Assembly: GCA_964445775.1 (NCBI GenBank)
Contig: CAYUMH010000004.1
Location: 62,001 to 126,000, forward strand
DNA: 64,000 nt
Reading direction: 5' to 3'
Origin: Terrimonas sp964445775
GTDB taxonomy: Bacteria > Bacteroidota > Bacteroidia > Chitinophagales > Chitinophagaceae
The translations under genes and the position numbers were made by a program. Numbering within the stretch: position 1 is the first letter of the stretch; each line of letters opens with the position of its first letter. This document shows positions 34,663 through 43,050 of this stretch, one piece after another. Under the pieces are notes generated by a model. The model was not told the origin of the DNA and did no database searches. It was given only the letters and a program-made list of their open reading frames with translations.

Positions 34663-36000
34663 ATGGCTAAAAAAATAATAATACTGGGAAGCGGTGAAAG
34701 TGGCGTAGGTGCGGCGTTGCTGGCCAAACAAAAAGGCTTCGATGTATTTGTTTCCGACAGCAGTTCTTTAAAAGAGCCTTATAAAAAGGAGTTAGACGAG
34801 GCAGGGATCAGTTGGGAAGAAGGCGGGCATAGTATGGATATAGTGCTGGCCGCTGATGAGATTGTAAAGAGCCCCGGTATACCGGAAAAAGTTCCGGTGA
34901 TGAAAGCTATCCGGGAAAAAGGTATCTCCGTGATCAGTGAAATTGAACTGGCTTACAGGTATAAAGGTGACAGTAAGATAGTGGCCATTACCGGCAGTAA
35001 CGGTAAAACCACTACTACTACTTTAATTCACCATATCTGTATAACCGGCGGATTAGATGCGGCACTGGTGGGTAATGTAGGATTTTCATTTGCCCGGCAG
35101 GTAGCGCAAAGTCCGAAGCCTTATTATATAGTAGAGGTAAGCAGTTTTCAGTTAGATGATATAAAAACATTTAAACCGGAGATAGCGGTACTTACGAATA
35201 TAACCGAGGATCATTTAGACAGGTACGATTATAAGTTTGAGAATTATATAGCCAGTAAGTTCAGGATAATCATGAACCAGGATGAACATGATTATTTTAT
35301 TTACTCGGAGGATGATGAAGTAACGACACAATATTTAGCACAATTTAAGAATCACTCTAACCCACTACCGATTAGTATGAGAAAGGAAACAAACGGCGCA
35401 TTTATCAAAGACGGAGACATGTACGTAAGAACAGGCGAAGATTTTATTACCATGAGTGTCGAGGATTTCTTCCAAAAAGGAAAACACAATCAGTATAATA
35501 CTATGGCAGCTTGTTTGGCAGCGGAGAAGTTGGATATCAGGAAAGACCGTATAAAAGAAGCGGTACAGACTTTCCAGAGTTTAGAGCACCGTATGGAGCC
35601 GGTGATCACCGTGCGTGGTGTGGAGTTTATTAACGACAGTAAGTCAACCAACGTGAACTCGGTATGGTATGCGCTGGAGAGTATGGTAAAACCAACTGTA
35701 CTGATATTAGGCGGGGTGGATAAAGGAAATGATTACAGCATTTTGAAAGACCTGGTAAAACAAAATGTACGTGCTATTGTGTGTATGGGTACGGATAATT
35801 CTAAAATACATGAAGGCTTTGCCGACGCCGGTGTGCCTATTGTAGATACGGCGAGTGCGCAGGAAGCGGTGCGTGCTTCTTTTGAACTGGCACAAAAAGG
35901 TGATGTGGTATTGTTAAGCCCGGCTTGCGCCAGTTTTGACCTGTTTAAAAATTATGAGGACAGGGGTACGCAGTTCAAACAGGCGGTGAGGGACTTGTAG
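34663..36000 (+). CDS. murD: UDP-MurNAc-L-Ala:D-Glu ligase
   Basis: It adds D-glutamate to UDP-MurNAc-L-alanine. The start is placed at ATG 34663 (445 residues); a TTG at 34645 in frame would add six residues. Motifs: ILGSGESGVGAALLAKQKG at the N-terminus, ITGSNGKTTTTTLI (P-loop, about 109-122), NITEDHLDRYD, FINDSKSTNVNSVWYAL and LSPACASFDLFKNYEDRGTQF at the end. A 141-bp gap from mraY holds no clear terminator. Confidence 0.97.
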   Translation: MAKKIIILGSGESGVGAALLAKQKGFDVFVSDSSSLKEPYKKELDEAGISWEEGGHSMDIVLAADEIVKSPGIPEKVPVMKAIREKGISVISEIELAYRYKGDSKIVAITGSNGKTTTTTLIHHICITGGLDAALVGNVGFSFARQVAQSPKPYYIVEVSSFQLDDIKTFKPEIAVLTNITEDHLDRYDYKFENYIASKFRIIMNQDEHDYFIYSEDDEVTTQYLAQFKNHSNPLPISMRKETNGAFIKDGDMYVRTGEDFITMSVEDFFQKGKHNQYNTMAACLAAEKLDIRKDRIKEAVQTFQSLEHRMEPVITVRGVEFINDSKSTNVNSVWYALESMVKPTVLILGGVDKGNDYSILKDLVKQNVRAIVCMGTDNSKIHEGFADAGVPIVDTASAQEAVRASFELAQKGDVVLLSPACASFDLFKNYEDRGTQFKQAVRDL

Positions 36001-36161
36001 GCTAATTTGGAAATTTTAAAATTGGATTTACAGAAAAAGAAACAAAGGCCTGCATAGTGATGAATAGAATTAGTGCAGTACAAGCGTGCGACGCAACGGA
36101 AGTTTAATCAAGGGTGGAACGTTGATAACAAAAAATAAATTAGGATTATAAAGTAACAAAA

Positions 36162-36179
36162 CTCCCTTTTAGGGGTTGG
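36162..36179. other. Small C-run/G-run palindrome before ftsW
   Basis: CTCCCTTTTAGGGG (36162-36175) is a short hairpin with following TTGG. A similar element (CCCCCTTTGGGGGTT, 38656-38670) lies in the murG-murC gap. They look like copies of one small dispersed palindrome. Confidence 0.4.
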
Positions 36180-36193
36180 AGGCAAAAAAATAG

Positions 36194-37471
36194 ATGTCGG
36201 CAACGGTAGACATACAGGAAGAACAACAAGCGGTAACCAAAAACTGGGCGACCAACCTGCGTCAGCACGCGAGTGGCGATAAGGTGATCTGGGCGTTGGT
36301 GGTATTGCTTACGCTGGTATCGTTACTGGCGGTGTATAGCGCTACCGGATCGCTGGCCTATAAAAATTACAAGGGTAATACGGAAATATACCTGTTTAAG
36401 CAGGTGATCTTTATATTGATCGGTATCGGGGTTATTTATTTTGCACACAGGGTAAACTATACTATTTACTCCAAAGTAGCCACTTTCCTGTTCATACTCA
36501 CGATACCCTTATTGCTGTATACCTTGTTTTTTGGTGTGACCATGAATGAGGGTAGTCGCTGGATACGGTTACCCATTATAAATATGACCATGCAAACTTC
36601 TGACCTGGCAAAACTGGCTTTGTTCATGTACCTGGCCAGGGTGCTGAGCCGGAAGCAGGATGTGATCAAAGATTTTAAAAAAGGGTTTCTGCCATTGATC
36701 ATACCGGTGGGTTTGATCTGTGCATTAATTGCACCGGCTAACTTATCAACAGCCTTACTATTGGGCGCCAGCTGCCTGATGTTATTGTTTATAGGCCGGG
36801 CCAGTGTAAAACATTTATTAATGGTAGTGGGTATTGCCTGCATACCCATTGTGTTTTTAATTGTATCGGCAGTTGTAAGACATAGTGCCAGTGACGAAGA
36901 AGTGAGTGCCAAAAAAACAGCAGGCTCGGGCGTACTGGTAAGATGGAATACCTGGGTGGGCAGGGTAGAGAATTTTATTTATGGTGGTAAGGATGCGGAT
37001 AATGATGAAATGTACCAGACCAACCAGGCAAAAATTGCTATTGCCAAAGGTGGTTTATTGGGCGTAGGTCCTGGTAACAGTACTACACGCGATTATTTAC
37101 CGCAGGCTTATAACGACTTTATTTTCGCCATCATCATTGAAGAGTACGGGGTGATTGGCGGCATGTTCATCGTATTCTTTTACCTGGTGTTTTTATACAG
37201 GTGTATACGGGTATTTAAAAGATGTCCCTATGCATTTGGTGCGTTCCTGGCACTGGGTTTAAGTTTTACGCTGGCCATACAGGCTATTGCCAACATGGCG
37301 GTAACGGTTAACCTGTTCCCGGTAACGGGTGTTACGTTACCATTGGTAAGTATGGGTGGGTCGAGCTTTTTATTTACCTGCCTGGCCATTGGTATTATAT
37401 TAAGTGTGTCGAGAAACGTGGAAAGACAGGAAGGTAAAACTTTACAGCCGGCGCCTGTAAATGAAAATTAA
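36194..37471 (+). CDS. ftsW: Septal peptidoglycan glycosyltransferase FtsW
   Basis: A SEDS-family polymerase that makes glycan strands at the septum with FtsI. The 425-residue protein has about ten membrane helices after a 28-residue cytoplasmic tail. Family marks are YSATGSLAY in helix 1, NEGSRWIRLP, KIAIAKGGLLGVGPGNS, YNDFIFAIIIEEYGVIGG and the final LPLVSMGGSSFLFTCLAIGI. ATG start at 36194, 193 bp after murD; the gap includes a small palindrome. Confidence 0.97.
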   Translation: MSATVDIQEEQQAVTKNWATNLRQHASGDKVIWALVVLLTLVSLLAVYSATGSLAYKNYKGNTEIYLFKQVIFILIGIGVIYFAHRVNYTIYSKVATFLFILTIPLLLYTLFFGVTMNEGSRWIRLPIINMTMQTSDLAKLALFMYLARVLSRKQDVIKDFKKGFLPLIIPVGLICALIAPANLSTALLLGASCLMLLFIGRASVKHLLMVVGIACIPIVFLIVSAVVRHSASDEEVSAKKTAGSGVLVRWNTWVGRVENFIYGGKDADNDEMYQTNQAKIAIAKGGLLGVGPGNSTTRDYLPQAYNDFIFAIIIEEYGVIGGMFIVFFYLVFLYRCIRVFKRCPYAFGAFLALGLSFTLAIQAIANMAVTVNLFPVTGVTLPLVSMGGSSFLFTCLAIGIILSVSRNVERQEGKTLQPAPVNEN

Positions 37472-37495
37472 TATTGATACAGTAATATAAAAAGC

Positions 37496-38584
37496 ATGAG
37501 AGTAATTATAGCAGGCGGTGGTACAGGCGGACATATTTTCCCGGCAATTGCTATTGCTAATGCTTTAAAAGAACAAAGTCCGGGTATAGAGATATTATTT
37601 GTAGGGGCAAAGGGGAAGATGGAGATGGAGAAAGTACCCCAGGCCGGGTATAAGATTGTGGGATTGGACATTGCAGGGTTGAACAGGAGTTCTTTGATAA
37701 AAAATATCGGGTTACCATTTAAACTGGTAAAAAGTTTTTTCCAGGTGAAGAACATTTTTAAAAGTTTTAAGCCCGATGCGGTTATAGGTGTAGGTGGCTA
37801 TTCCAGCTTCCCGGTATTACGTTATGCACAGGCTAAGAGCATTCATAGTTTTATACATGAGTCTAATTCCTTTGCCGGTAAATCAAATATTTTATTAGGA
37901 AAAAAAGCAAGTAAAGTATTTACGGGCACCGATGGCATGGAAAAGTTTTTCCCGGCCAATAAAATTATGGTAACGGGTAACCCGGTGCGCAGTGTGATTG
38001 CCCGTTCGGCCGTGACCAAAGCAGCAGGACTACAGTTCTTTGGCTTATCAACACAACAGAAAACAGTGTTGGTAGTTGGCGGAAGCCTGGGAGCTAAAAC
38101 GATCAATGAAACCATTGATAAACACCTGGATGAATTATTGCAGGCGGGCTTACAGGTTATATGGCAAACAGGTAAACCTTATGCTGCTACTGCTAAAGCC
38201 AGGGTACAGGGCAAAACCGGTGTTTGGGCCAATGATTTTATTACCGATATGCAGTTTGCCTATGCAGCGGCTGATATTATTGTAGCAAGGGCCGGCGCCA
38301 TGACGGTAGCAGAAATATGTGTAGTACAAAAACCTGCTTTGTTTGTGCCTTACCCTTATGCGGCTGAAGATCACCAGACGGCGAATGCCAGGGCACTGGT
38401 AGATAAAGGAGCGGCAATAATGGTAAAAGACAGTGAGGCGATGGAGAAGGCGGTTCCGATGTTGATAGCACTGGCCGGTGATGAAACCAGGCAGCTGGAG
38501 ATGAAAACACAGTTGGCTAAACTGGCCATTACGGATGCGGATACAAAGATTGCAAAAACGGTTTTAACAGTAACAGTAACATAA
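37496..38584 (+). CDS. murG: Lipid I GlcNAc transferase MurG
   Basis: It adds GlcNAc to lipid I to give lipid II on the cytoplasmic face of the membrane. The 362-residue protein is a GT28/GT-B fold: IAGGGTGGHIFPAIAIA at the N-terminus, GVGGYSSFPVL, FIHESNSFAGKSN, VVGGSLGAKTIN and the C-terminal nucleotide motif AGAMTVAEICVVQKPALFVPYPYAAEDHQ. ATG start at 37496, 24 bp after ftsW. Confidence 0.97.
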   Translation: MRVIIAGGGTGGHIFPAIAIANALKEQSPGIEILFVGAKGKMEMEKVPQAGYKIVGLDIAGLNRSSLIKNIGLPFKLVKSFFQVKNIFKSFKPDAVIGVGGYSSFPVLRYAQAKSIHSFIHESNSFAGKSNILLGKKASKVFTGTDGMEKFFPANKIMVTGNPVRSVIARSAVTKAAGLQFFGLSTQQKTVLVVGGSLGAKTINETIDKHLDELLQAGLQVIWQTGKPYAATAKARVQGKTGVWANDFITDMQFAYAAADIIVARAGAMTVAEICVVQKPALFVPYPYAAEDHQTANARALVDKGAAIMVKDSEAMEKAVPMLIALAGDETRQLEMKTQLAKLAITDADTKIAKTVLTVTVT

Positions 38585-38655
38585 ATCAAGACCCGGAGAA
38601 CTATTTCCACAGTAGTGGAGTGTATGACTGATTAGTAATCCCAAACCTTATGAAT

Positions 38656-38670
38656 CCCCCTTTGGGGGTT
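38656..38670. other. Small C-run/G-run palindrome before murC
   Basis: CCCCCTTTGGGGGTT in the murG-murC gap, similar to the element before ftsW. No T-run follows, so a terminator role is not indicated. Confidence 0.4.
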
Positions 38671-38700
38671 AACAGTTAGTTGAGTTTAAATGCACAAACT

Positions 38701-40119
38701 ATGAGCGATGAGCAAAAGAATTCCCCGGTAGTTGCACCCTTTGCAGGTTTGCGATCGGTGTATTTTATCGGGATTGGAGGAATAGGCATGAGTGCATTGG
38801 CCAGGTTCTTTCACACGCAGGGGGTACAGGTGAGTGGTTACGATAAAACCAGTACCGTGTTGACCAGGCAGTTAAGCGATAGCGGTATTGCCATACACTA
38901 TGAAGAGAACATTGCATTATTACCGGAGCAGGTAGACCTGGTAGTGTATACACCGGCTATACCGGCAACACACCTGGAGCTGGTGCATTATCGTGAAGCA
39001 GGAACAAAAGTGGTAAAGCGTAGTGATGTGCTGCAGATCATTTCGGAAGGTTCTTTTAATATATGTATTGCCGGAACGCATGGTAAAACAACCATCACAA
39101 CCATGGTAGCACATATTTTAAGGGATACCGGTTATGGTTGCAATGCTTTTCTGGGTGGTATCTCCGCAAACTATGGTACCAATTTCTGGAGCGATCCCAG
39201 GAATGTTTGTGTAATAGAAGCGGATGAGTACGACAGAAGTTTTTTGAAATTAAGTCCTGATATCGCTATCATTTCGGCGATGGATGCTGACCACCTGGAT
39301 ATTTATGGTGATGCGGCTACCATGGAAGAAGCGTTTATCGATTTCAGTAAGAAGATAAAACCGGGTGGCCTGCTGGTGTACCAGGCAGGGTTACCGAAAG
39401 GTGATGCGTTGGTGGCCGACAGGAAAATAAGTTATACCGTACATAACAGTACTGCGGATACAGTGGCTAAAAATATCCGCATTACCGAAGGCGGTTATAC
39501 GTTTGATGTGCATGTGGGTGATAAAGTGTATGAAGACGTAGTGTTACACATGGGTGGCTTGCACAATATAGAAAATATGTTGGCTGCTATCACGGTTGCC
39601 AGTTCTTTACATATTGATGCGGCAAAAATTAAAGCGGCCGTGGCTTCCTTTAAGGGCGTAAAACGTCGCTTTGAATATATCGTTCCGCCTGCACCGCAAA
39701 CGGATATTGTATATATAGATGATTATGCGCATCACCCGGAAGAACTGCGCCCGCTGATAACAGGCGCAAAAAAGATGTTTGAAAGCAGGAAGTGTACGGT
39801 TATTTTTCAGCCACACCTTTTTAGCCGCACCCGTGATTTCGCGGATGGGTTTGCGGAGGTGCTGGATATGGCAGATGAAGTGATTTTGTTACCGATTTAC
39901 CCGGCAAGGGAATTACCTATGGAAGGCGTAAACAGTGAGATGCTGTTGGCGAGGATGAAGAATAATAACAAACGGATTTTACATAAAGATGAAGTGATGA
40001 ACTGGTTACAGGAAGAATATACCAGGACCGGTTCGGGCGAAAAAAAATTATTGATAACGGCAGGTGCCGGTGATGTTGATACACTGGTATTGCAGATTAA
40101 AGCGTTTTTAACGCAATAG
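38701..40119 (+). CDS. murC: UDP-MurNAc:L-alanine ligase
   Basis: It attaches the first amino acid of the stem peptide. The start is set at ATG 38701 (472 residues); a TTG at 38680 would add seven residues. Motifs: YFIGIGGIGMSALARFF near the N-terminus (nucleotide fold), IAGTHGKTTITTM (P-loop), CVIEADEYDRSFLKL, DADHLDIYGD and VDDYAHHPEE-like YIDDYAHHPEELRP followed by FQPHLFSRT. ATG start 117 bp after murG. Confidence 0.97.
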   Translation: MSDEQKNSPVVAPFAGLRSVYFIGIGGIGMSALARFFHTQGVQVSGYDKTSTVLTRQLSDSGIAIHYEENIALLPEQVDLVVYTPAIPATHLELVHYREAGTKVVKRSDVLQIISEGSFNICIAGTHGKTTITTMVAHILRDTGYGCNAFLGGISANYGTNFWSDPRNVCVIEADEYDRSFLKLSPDIAIISAMDADHLDIYGDAATMEEAFIDFSKKIKPGGLLVYQAGLPKGDALVADRKISYTVHNSTADTVAKNIRITEGGYTFDVHVGDKVYEDVVLHMGGLHNIENMLAAITVASSLHIDAAKIKAAVASFKGVKRRFEYIVPPAPQTDIVYIDDYAHHPEELRPLITGAKKMFESRKCTVIFQPHLFSRTRDFADGFAEVLDMADEVILLPIYPARELPMEGVNSEMLLARMKNNNKRILHKDEVMNWLQEEYTRTGSGEKKLLITAGAGDVDTLVLQIKAFLTQ

Positions 40120-40141
40120 ATATCAACAACAGGAATAAAAA

Positions 40142-41293
40142 TTGAGCAATAAAATTTCCATAAAAAAAGTAGTATTCTTTACCATTTGGGTGGTAATAGG
40201 TATTACCATGCTTACCCTGCTGGTAAAAGCCATGGCCAGCCAGGGTACCGATCAGTGTAAGGATTATACTGTTAGCATTACAGGTGTGGATGCAGGTGAA
40301 CTTTTTTTAACAGAGAAGGATGTGGTGAAGCTGGTAACCACCGCTACAAATGGCAAGATAAAAGGCCAAAGTAAAAATAAGCTGCCTTTACAAAAGCTGG
40401 AACAATTGCTGGAGGATAACCATTGGGTAAAAGATGCGGAATTGTTTTTTGATAATAAGGATATACTGCATATTAATGTAACGGAACGTAAACCTATTGC
40501 CCGTGTATTTAGTGTGGATGGCAGGTCGTTTTATATTGATGATATAGGTACGCTATTACCCTTATCGGACCAGGTAAGTGCCAAGCTGCCTGTGTTTACC
40601 GGCTTTATAGCTAAAAAGCAGTTGAATAAAAAAGACAGTGTACTGCTGAATGATATGGTGGTGACTGCAAAGTATATTAATGAAAACGAGTTCTGGCAAT
40701 CGCAGGTATCGCAAATCGATATCAGTGCCTGTGGTAATGACTGCTGGAATTTTGATATGATACCCCTGGTAGGTAACCATACCGTAAAACTGGGCGATGG
40801 AAAAAATATTGCAGATAAGTTTTCACGATTAATGACCTTTTATAAAAAAGTATTAACGCCGGTGGGCTTTGAAAAATACAAAACCGTTGATGTGCGTTTT
40901 GATGGCCAGGTAGTAGGCGTAAAGGGTAATATTTCAAAAGTAGATTCGATACAGCTGCGCAGGAATATTGATAATATATTGAAACAGTCGAGAGAGTTGA
41001 ATGAAATGATGGCCGTGATGCCGGTTGTGGATAACAGTAAACCTTTATTACCCGATGTGGCTTTAGGCGAGGACCAGGATAAAGGCGTGGGCGAGGACAG
41101 CGAAGCACCGGTAAGCAATAACAAGCCGGCAACAACAACGGCAGATAAACCCAAACCGGAAAAAACTGCAGCAGACAAGAAACCGGTGAAAACAACGCCG
41201 GCAAAAACAACAACTAAACCGGCTGCAAAGCCCAAGCCGGCAACAAACAAACCAGGTACACAGCCCAAGGCCGTGATGCCCAGGAAAGGATAA
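40142..41293 (+). CDS. ftsQ: Cell division protein FtsQ
   Basis: A bitopic divisome scaffold. The 383-residue protein begins at a TTG at 40142; no ATG lies before the membrane helix (about residues 9-29), so the TTG is favoured. A POTRA-like region (about 42-115, with LFLTEKDVVKLV and NHWVKDAELFFDNKDILHINVTERKP) precedes the FtsQ beta domain (about 115-270, RVFSVDGRSFYIDDIG). Residues about 300-383 are a low-complexity Pro/Ala/Lys/Thr tail (AAKPKPATNKPGTQPK) likely to be disordered and facing the periplasm. It follows murC by 22 bp. Confidence 0.93.
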   Translation: MSNKISIKKVVFFTIWVVIGITMLTLLVKAMASQGTDQCKDYTVSITGVDAGELFLTEKDVVKLVTTATNGKIKGQSKNKLPLQKLEQLLEDNHWVKDAELFFDNKDILHINVTERKPIARVFSVDGRSFYIDDIGTLLPLSDQVSAKLPVFTGFIAKKQLNKKDSVLLNDMVVTAKYINENEFWQSQVSQIDISACGNDCWNFDMIPLVGNHTVKLGDGKNIADKFSRLMTFYKKVLTPVGFEKYKTVDVRFDGQVVGVKGNISKVDSIQLRRNIDNILKQSRELNEMMAVMPVVDNSKPLLPDVALGEDQDKGVGEDSEAPVSNNKPATTTADKPKPEKTAADKKPVKTTPAKTTTKPAAKPKPATNKPGTQPKAVMPRKG

Positions 41294-41337
41294 AAACTAA
41301 GGTGGCAGCATGATAAGTGGGAGAGGAAGACAGAAAG

Positions 41338-42744
41338 ATGACAACAACTAAAAACACAGATATGAACACAGAACAACCCATTATTGTCGGACTGGATATT
41401 GGTACTACCAAGATCGCAGTAATTGCCGGCCGTAAAAACGAGTTCGGCAAACTCGAGATACTCGGCTTTGGTAAATCAAACTCCAATGGTGTGAAACACG
41501 GACAGGTGTTAAACATCGATGAAACGATTAAAGCCATACGCCAGGCTTTGGATAACTGCTTTGCTTCTAATCCTAACCTGGATATTACAGAAGTATATGT
41601 AGGTATTGCCGGGCACCATATTAAAAGTTTACAGACACGTGGTGATTTGGTTCGCCAGTCTAACGAAGACGAAATAACACAACAGGAAATCGATCAGCTG
41701 ATCTCCGATCAGTATAAAACATATATCCCTGCCGGTGACCAGATCATTGATGTGATCCCACAGGAATTTACGGTAGATAATTTTCAGAATATTGTGAAGC
41801 CCATCGGTTATGGTGGTGTGAAACTGGGTGCCAACTTCCATATTATTACCGGTGATAAAAATGCGATCCGCAATATTAACCGCAGCGTGGAGAAATCGGG
41901 CTTAACACCAAAAGACCTGGTGTTACAACCCCTGGCTTCTGCATCGGCAGTAATGGCGCAGGAAGACCTGGAAGCAGGTGTAGCCATTGTGGACATTGGC
42001 GGTGGTACAACCGACCTGGCCATTTTTGCGGAAGGTGTATTAAGACATACAGCGGTTATTCCGTTTGCCGGTGAAAATATTACCAATGATATTAAAACCG
42101 GTTTGGGCGTATTGAAAACCCAGGCGGAGCAAATGAAAACACAGTTTGGCAGTGCTTTATCCAACGAAGCAAAAGCCAATGCTTATATCACTATCCCTGG
42201 TTTGCGCGGTATGCCTGCCAAAGAGATCAGTGTAAAAAACCTGGCCAATATTATCCAGGCGCGTATGAGTGAGATCCTGGATTTTGTAACCTATCACCTG
42301 AAACAGGTGGGTATGGATAACCGCCAGTTGAACGGTGGTATTGTATTAACCGGTGGTGGTTCTCAATTGCGTCACCTGATACAGTTAACCGAGTATATGA
42401 CCGGCTTGCCTGCACGTATCGGTTTTCCGAACGAGCATTTAGCAGCCGGACATATTGAAGAGCTGGCCAAACCTACTTACTCAACCTGTATTGGTTTGAT
42501 ATTAAAAGGTTATGACGATTACGAAAACAAAAGAAAGGTTTTTGAAAAAGAATTCAGGAAAGTTGAAGTTCCGGAAACCCTGAAAAGATCGTTGGAAGCT
42601 GAAGCTGACATAACACTGGACTTACCCGCTACTAACGGCGAAGTTGATGTGAATGGGCAGCGTAAAAAGCTGAATAATTTCTGGGGTAAGTTTAAAGACC
42701 GTTTAATAGACATATTTAAAGAAGAAGAAGATAAAGCATTGTAA
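41338..42744 (+). CDS. ftsA: Cell division protein FtsA
   Basis: An actin-like ATPase that tethers FtsZ to the membrane. The start is set at ATG 41338 (468 residues); an in-frame GTG at 41317 would add seven. Motifs: VGLDIGTTKIAVIAGRK (phosphate 1), IVDIGGGTTDLAIF (phosphate 2), the SHS2/1C region, and GIVLTGGGSQLRHL. The C-terminus ends NNFWGKFKDRLIDIFKEEED, an amphipathic helix suited to membrane targeting. ATG 44 bp after ftsQ. Confidence 0.97.
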   Translation: MTTTKNTDMNTEQPIIVGLDIGTTKIAVIAGRKNEFGKLEILGFGKSNSNGVKHGQVLNIDETIKAIRQALDNCFASNPNLDITEVYVGIAGHHIKSLQTRGDLVRQSNEDEITQQEIDQLISDQYKTYIPAGDQIIDVIPQEFTVDNFQNIVKPIGYGGVKLGANFHIITGDKNAIRNINRSVEKSGLTPKDLVLQPLASASAVMAQEDLEAGVAIVDIGGGTTDLAIFAEGVLRHTAVIPFAGENITNDIKTGLGVLKTQAEQMKTQFGSALSNEAKANAYITIPGLRGMPAKEISVKNLANIIQARMSEILDFVTYHLKQVGMDNRQLNGGIVLTGGGSQLRHLIQLTEYMTGLPARIGFPNEHLAAGHIEELAKPTYSTCIGLILKGYDDYENKRKVFEKEFRKVEVPETLKRSLEAEADITLDLPATNGEVDVNGQRKKLNNFWGKFKDRLIDIFKEEEDKAL

Positions 42745-43050
42745 TGTTTAGCGTACCAGCATAAACAACAAGCGGCGGAGAGCAACAGCATAGAAGAACA
42801 GACTGAGTATAAGATTAAAGACAGGATAGAAGAAGGGGTAAAAAAAGGAAAAGATGTTTACCCGTGTACACAAACTGGAAAGCTGAACAGGATTACAGGA
42901 AGATGCAGTGAGTGACACAACGAAGATGATAGTAGTAATGCCGCCCGGACCCAACAGATCCTTCAGGGATTTGGACCGGTTCAAAAAGTATAACTAACCT
43001 GATCGTGAAACTTTCAAGCTAAAAACTTGAAAGACTAAATTCTAAAAATT
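42745..43050. other. Gene-free stretch between ftsA and ftsZ
   Basis: This 306-bp gap is unusually purine-rich on the plus strand and unusually long for this junction. No good coding frame, terminator or repeat tract is seen; it may hold an ftsZ promoter, but no clean TAnnTTTG was found. Confidence 0.5.

Noticed and set aside
42748..42984. 78-residue frame on the minus strand between ftsA and ftsZ
   Set aside because: It is antisense to the purine-rich gap; the Phe/Leu-rich translation simply reflects that base bias.
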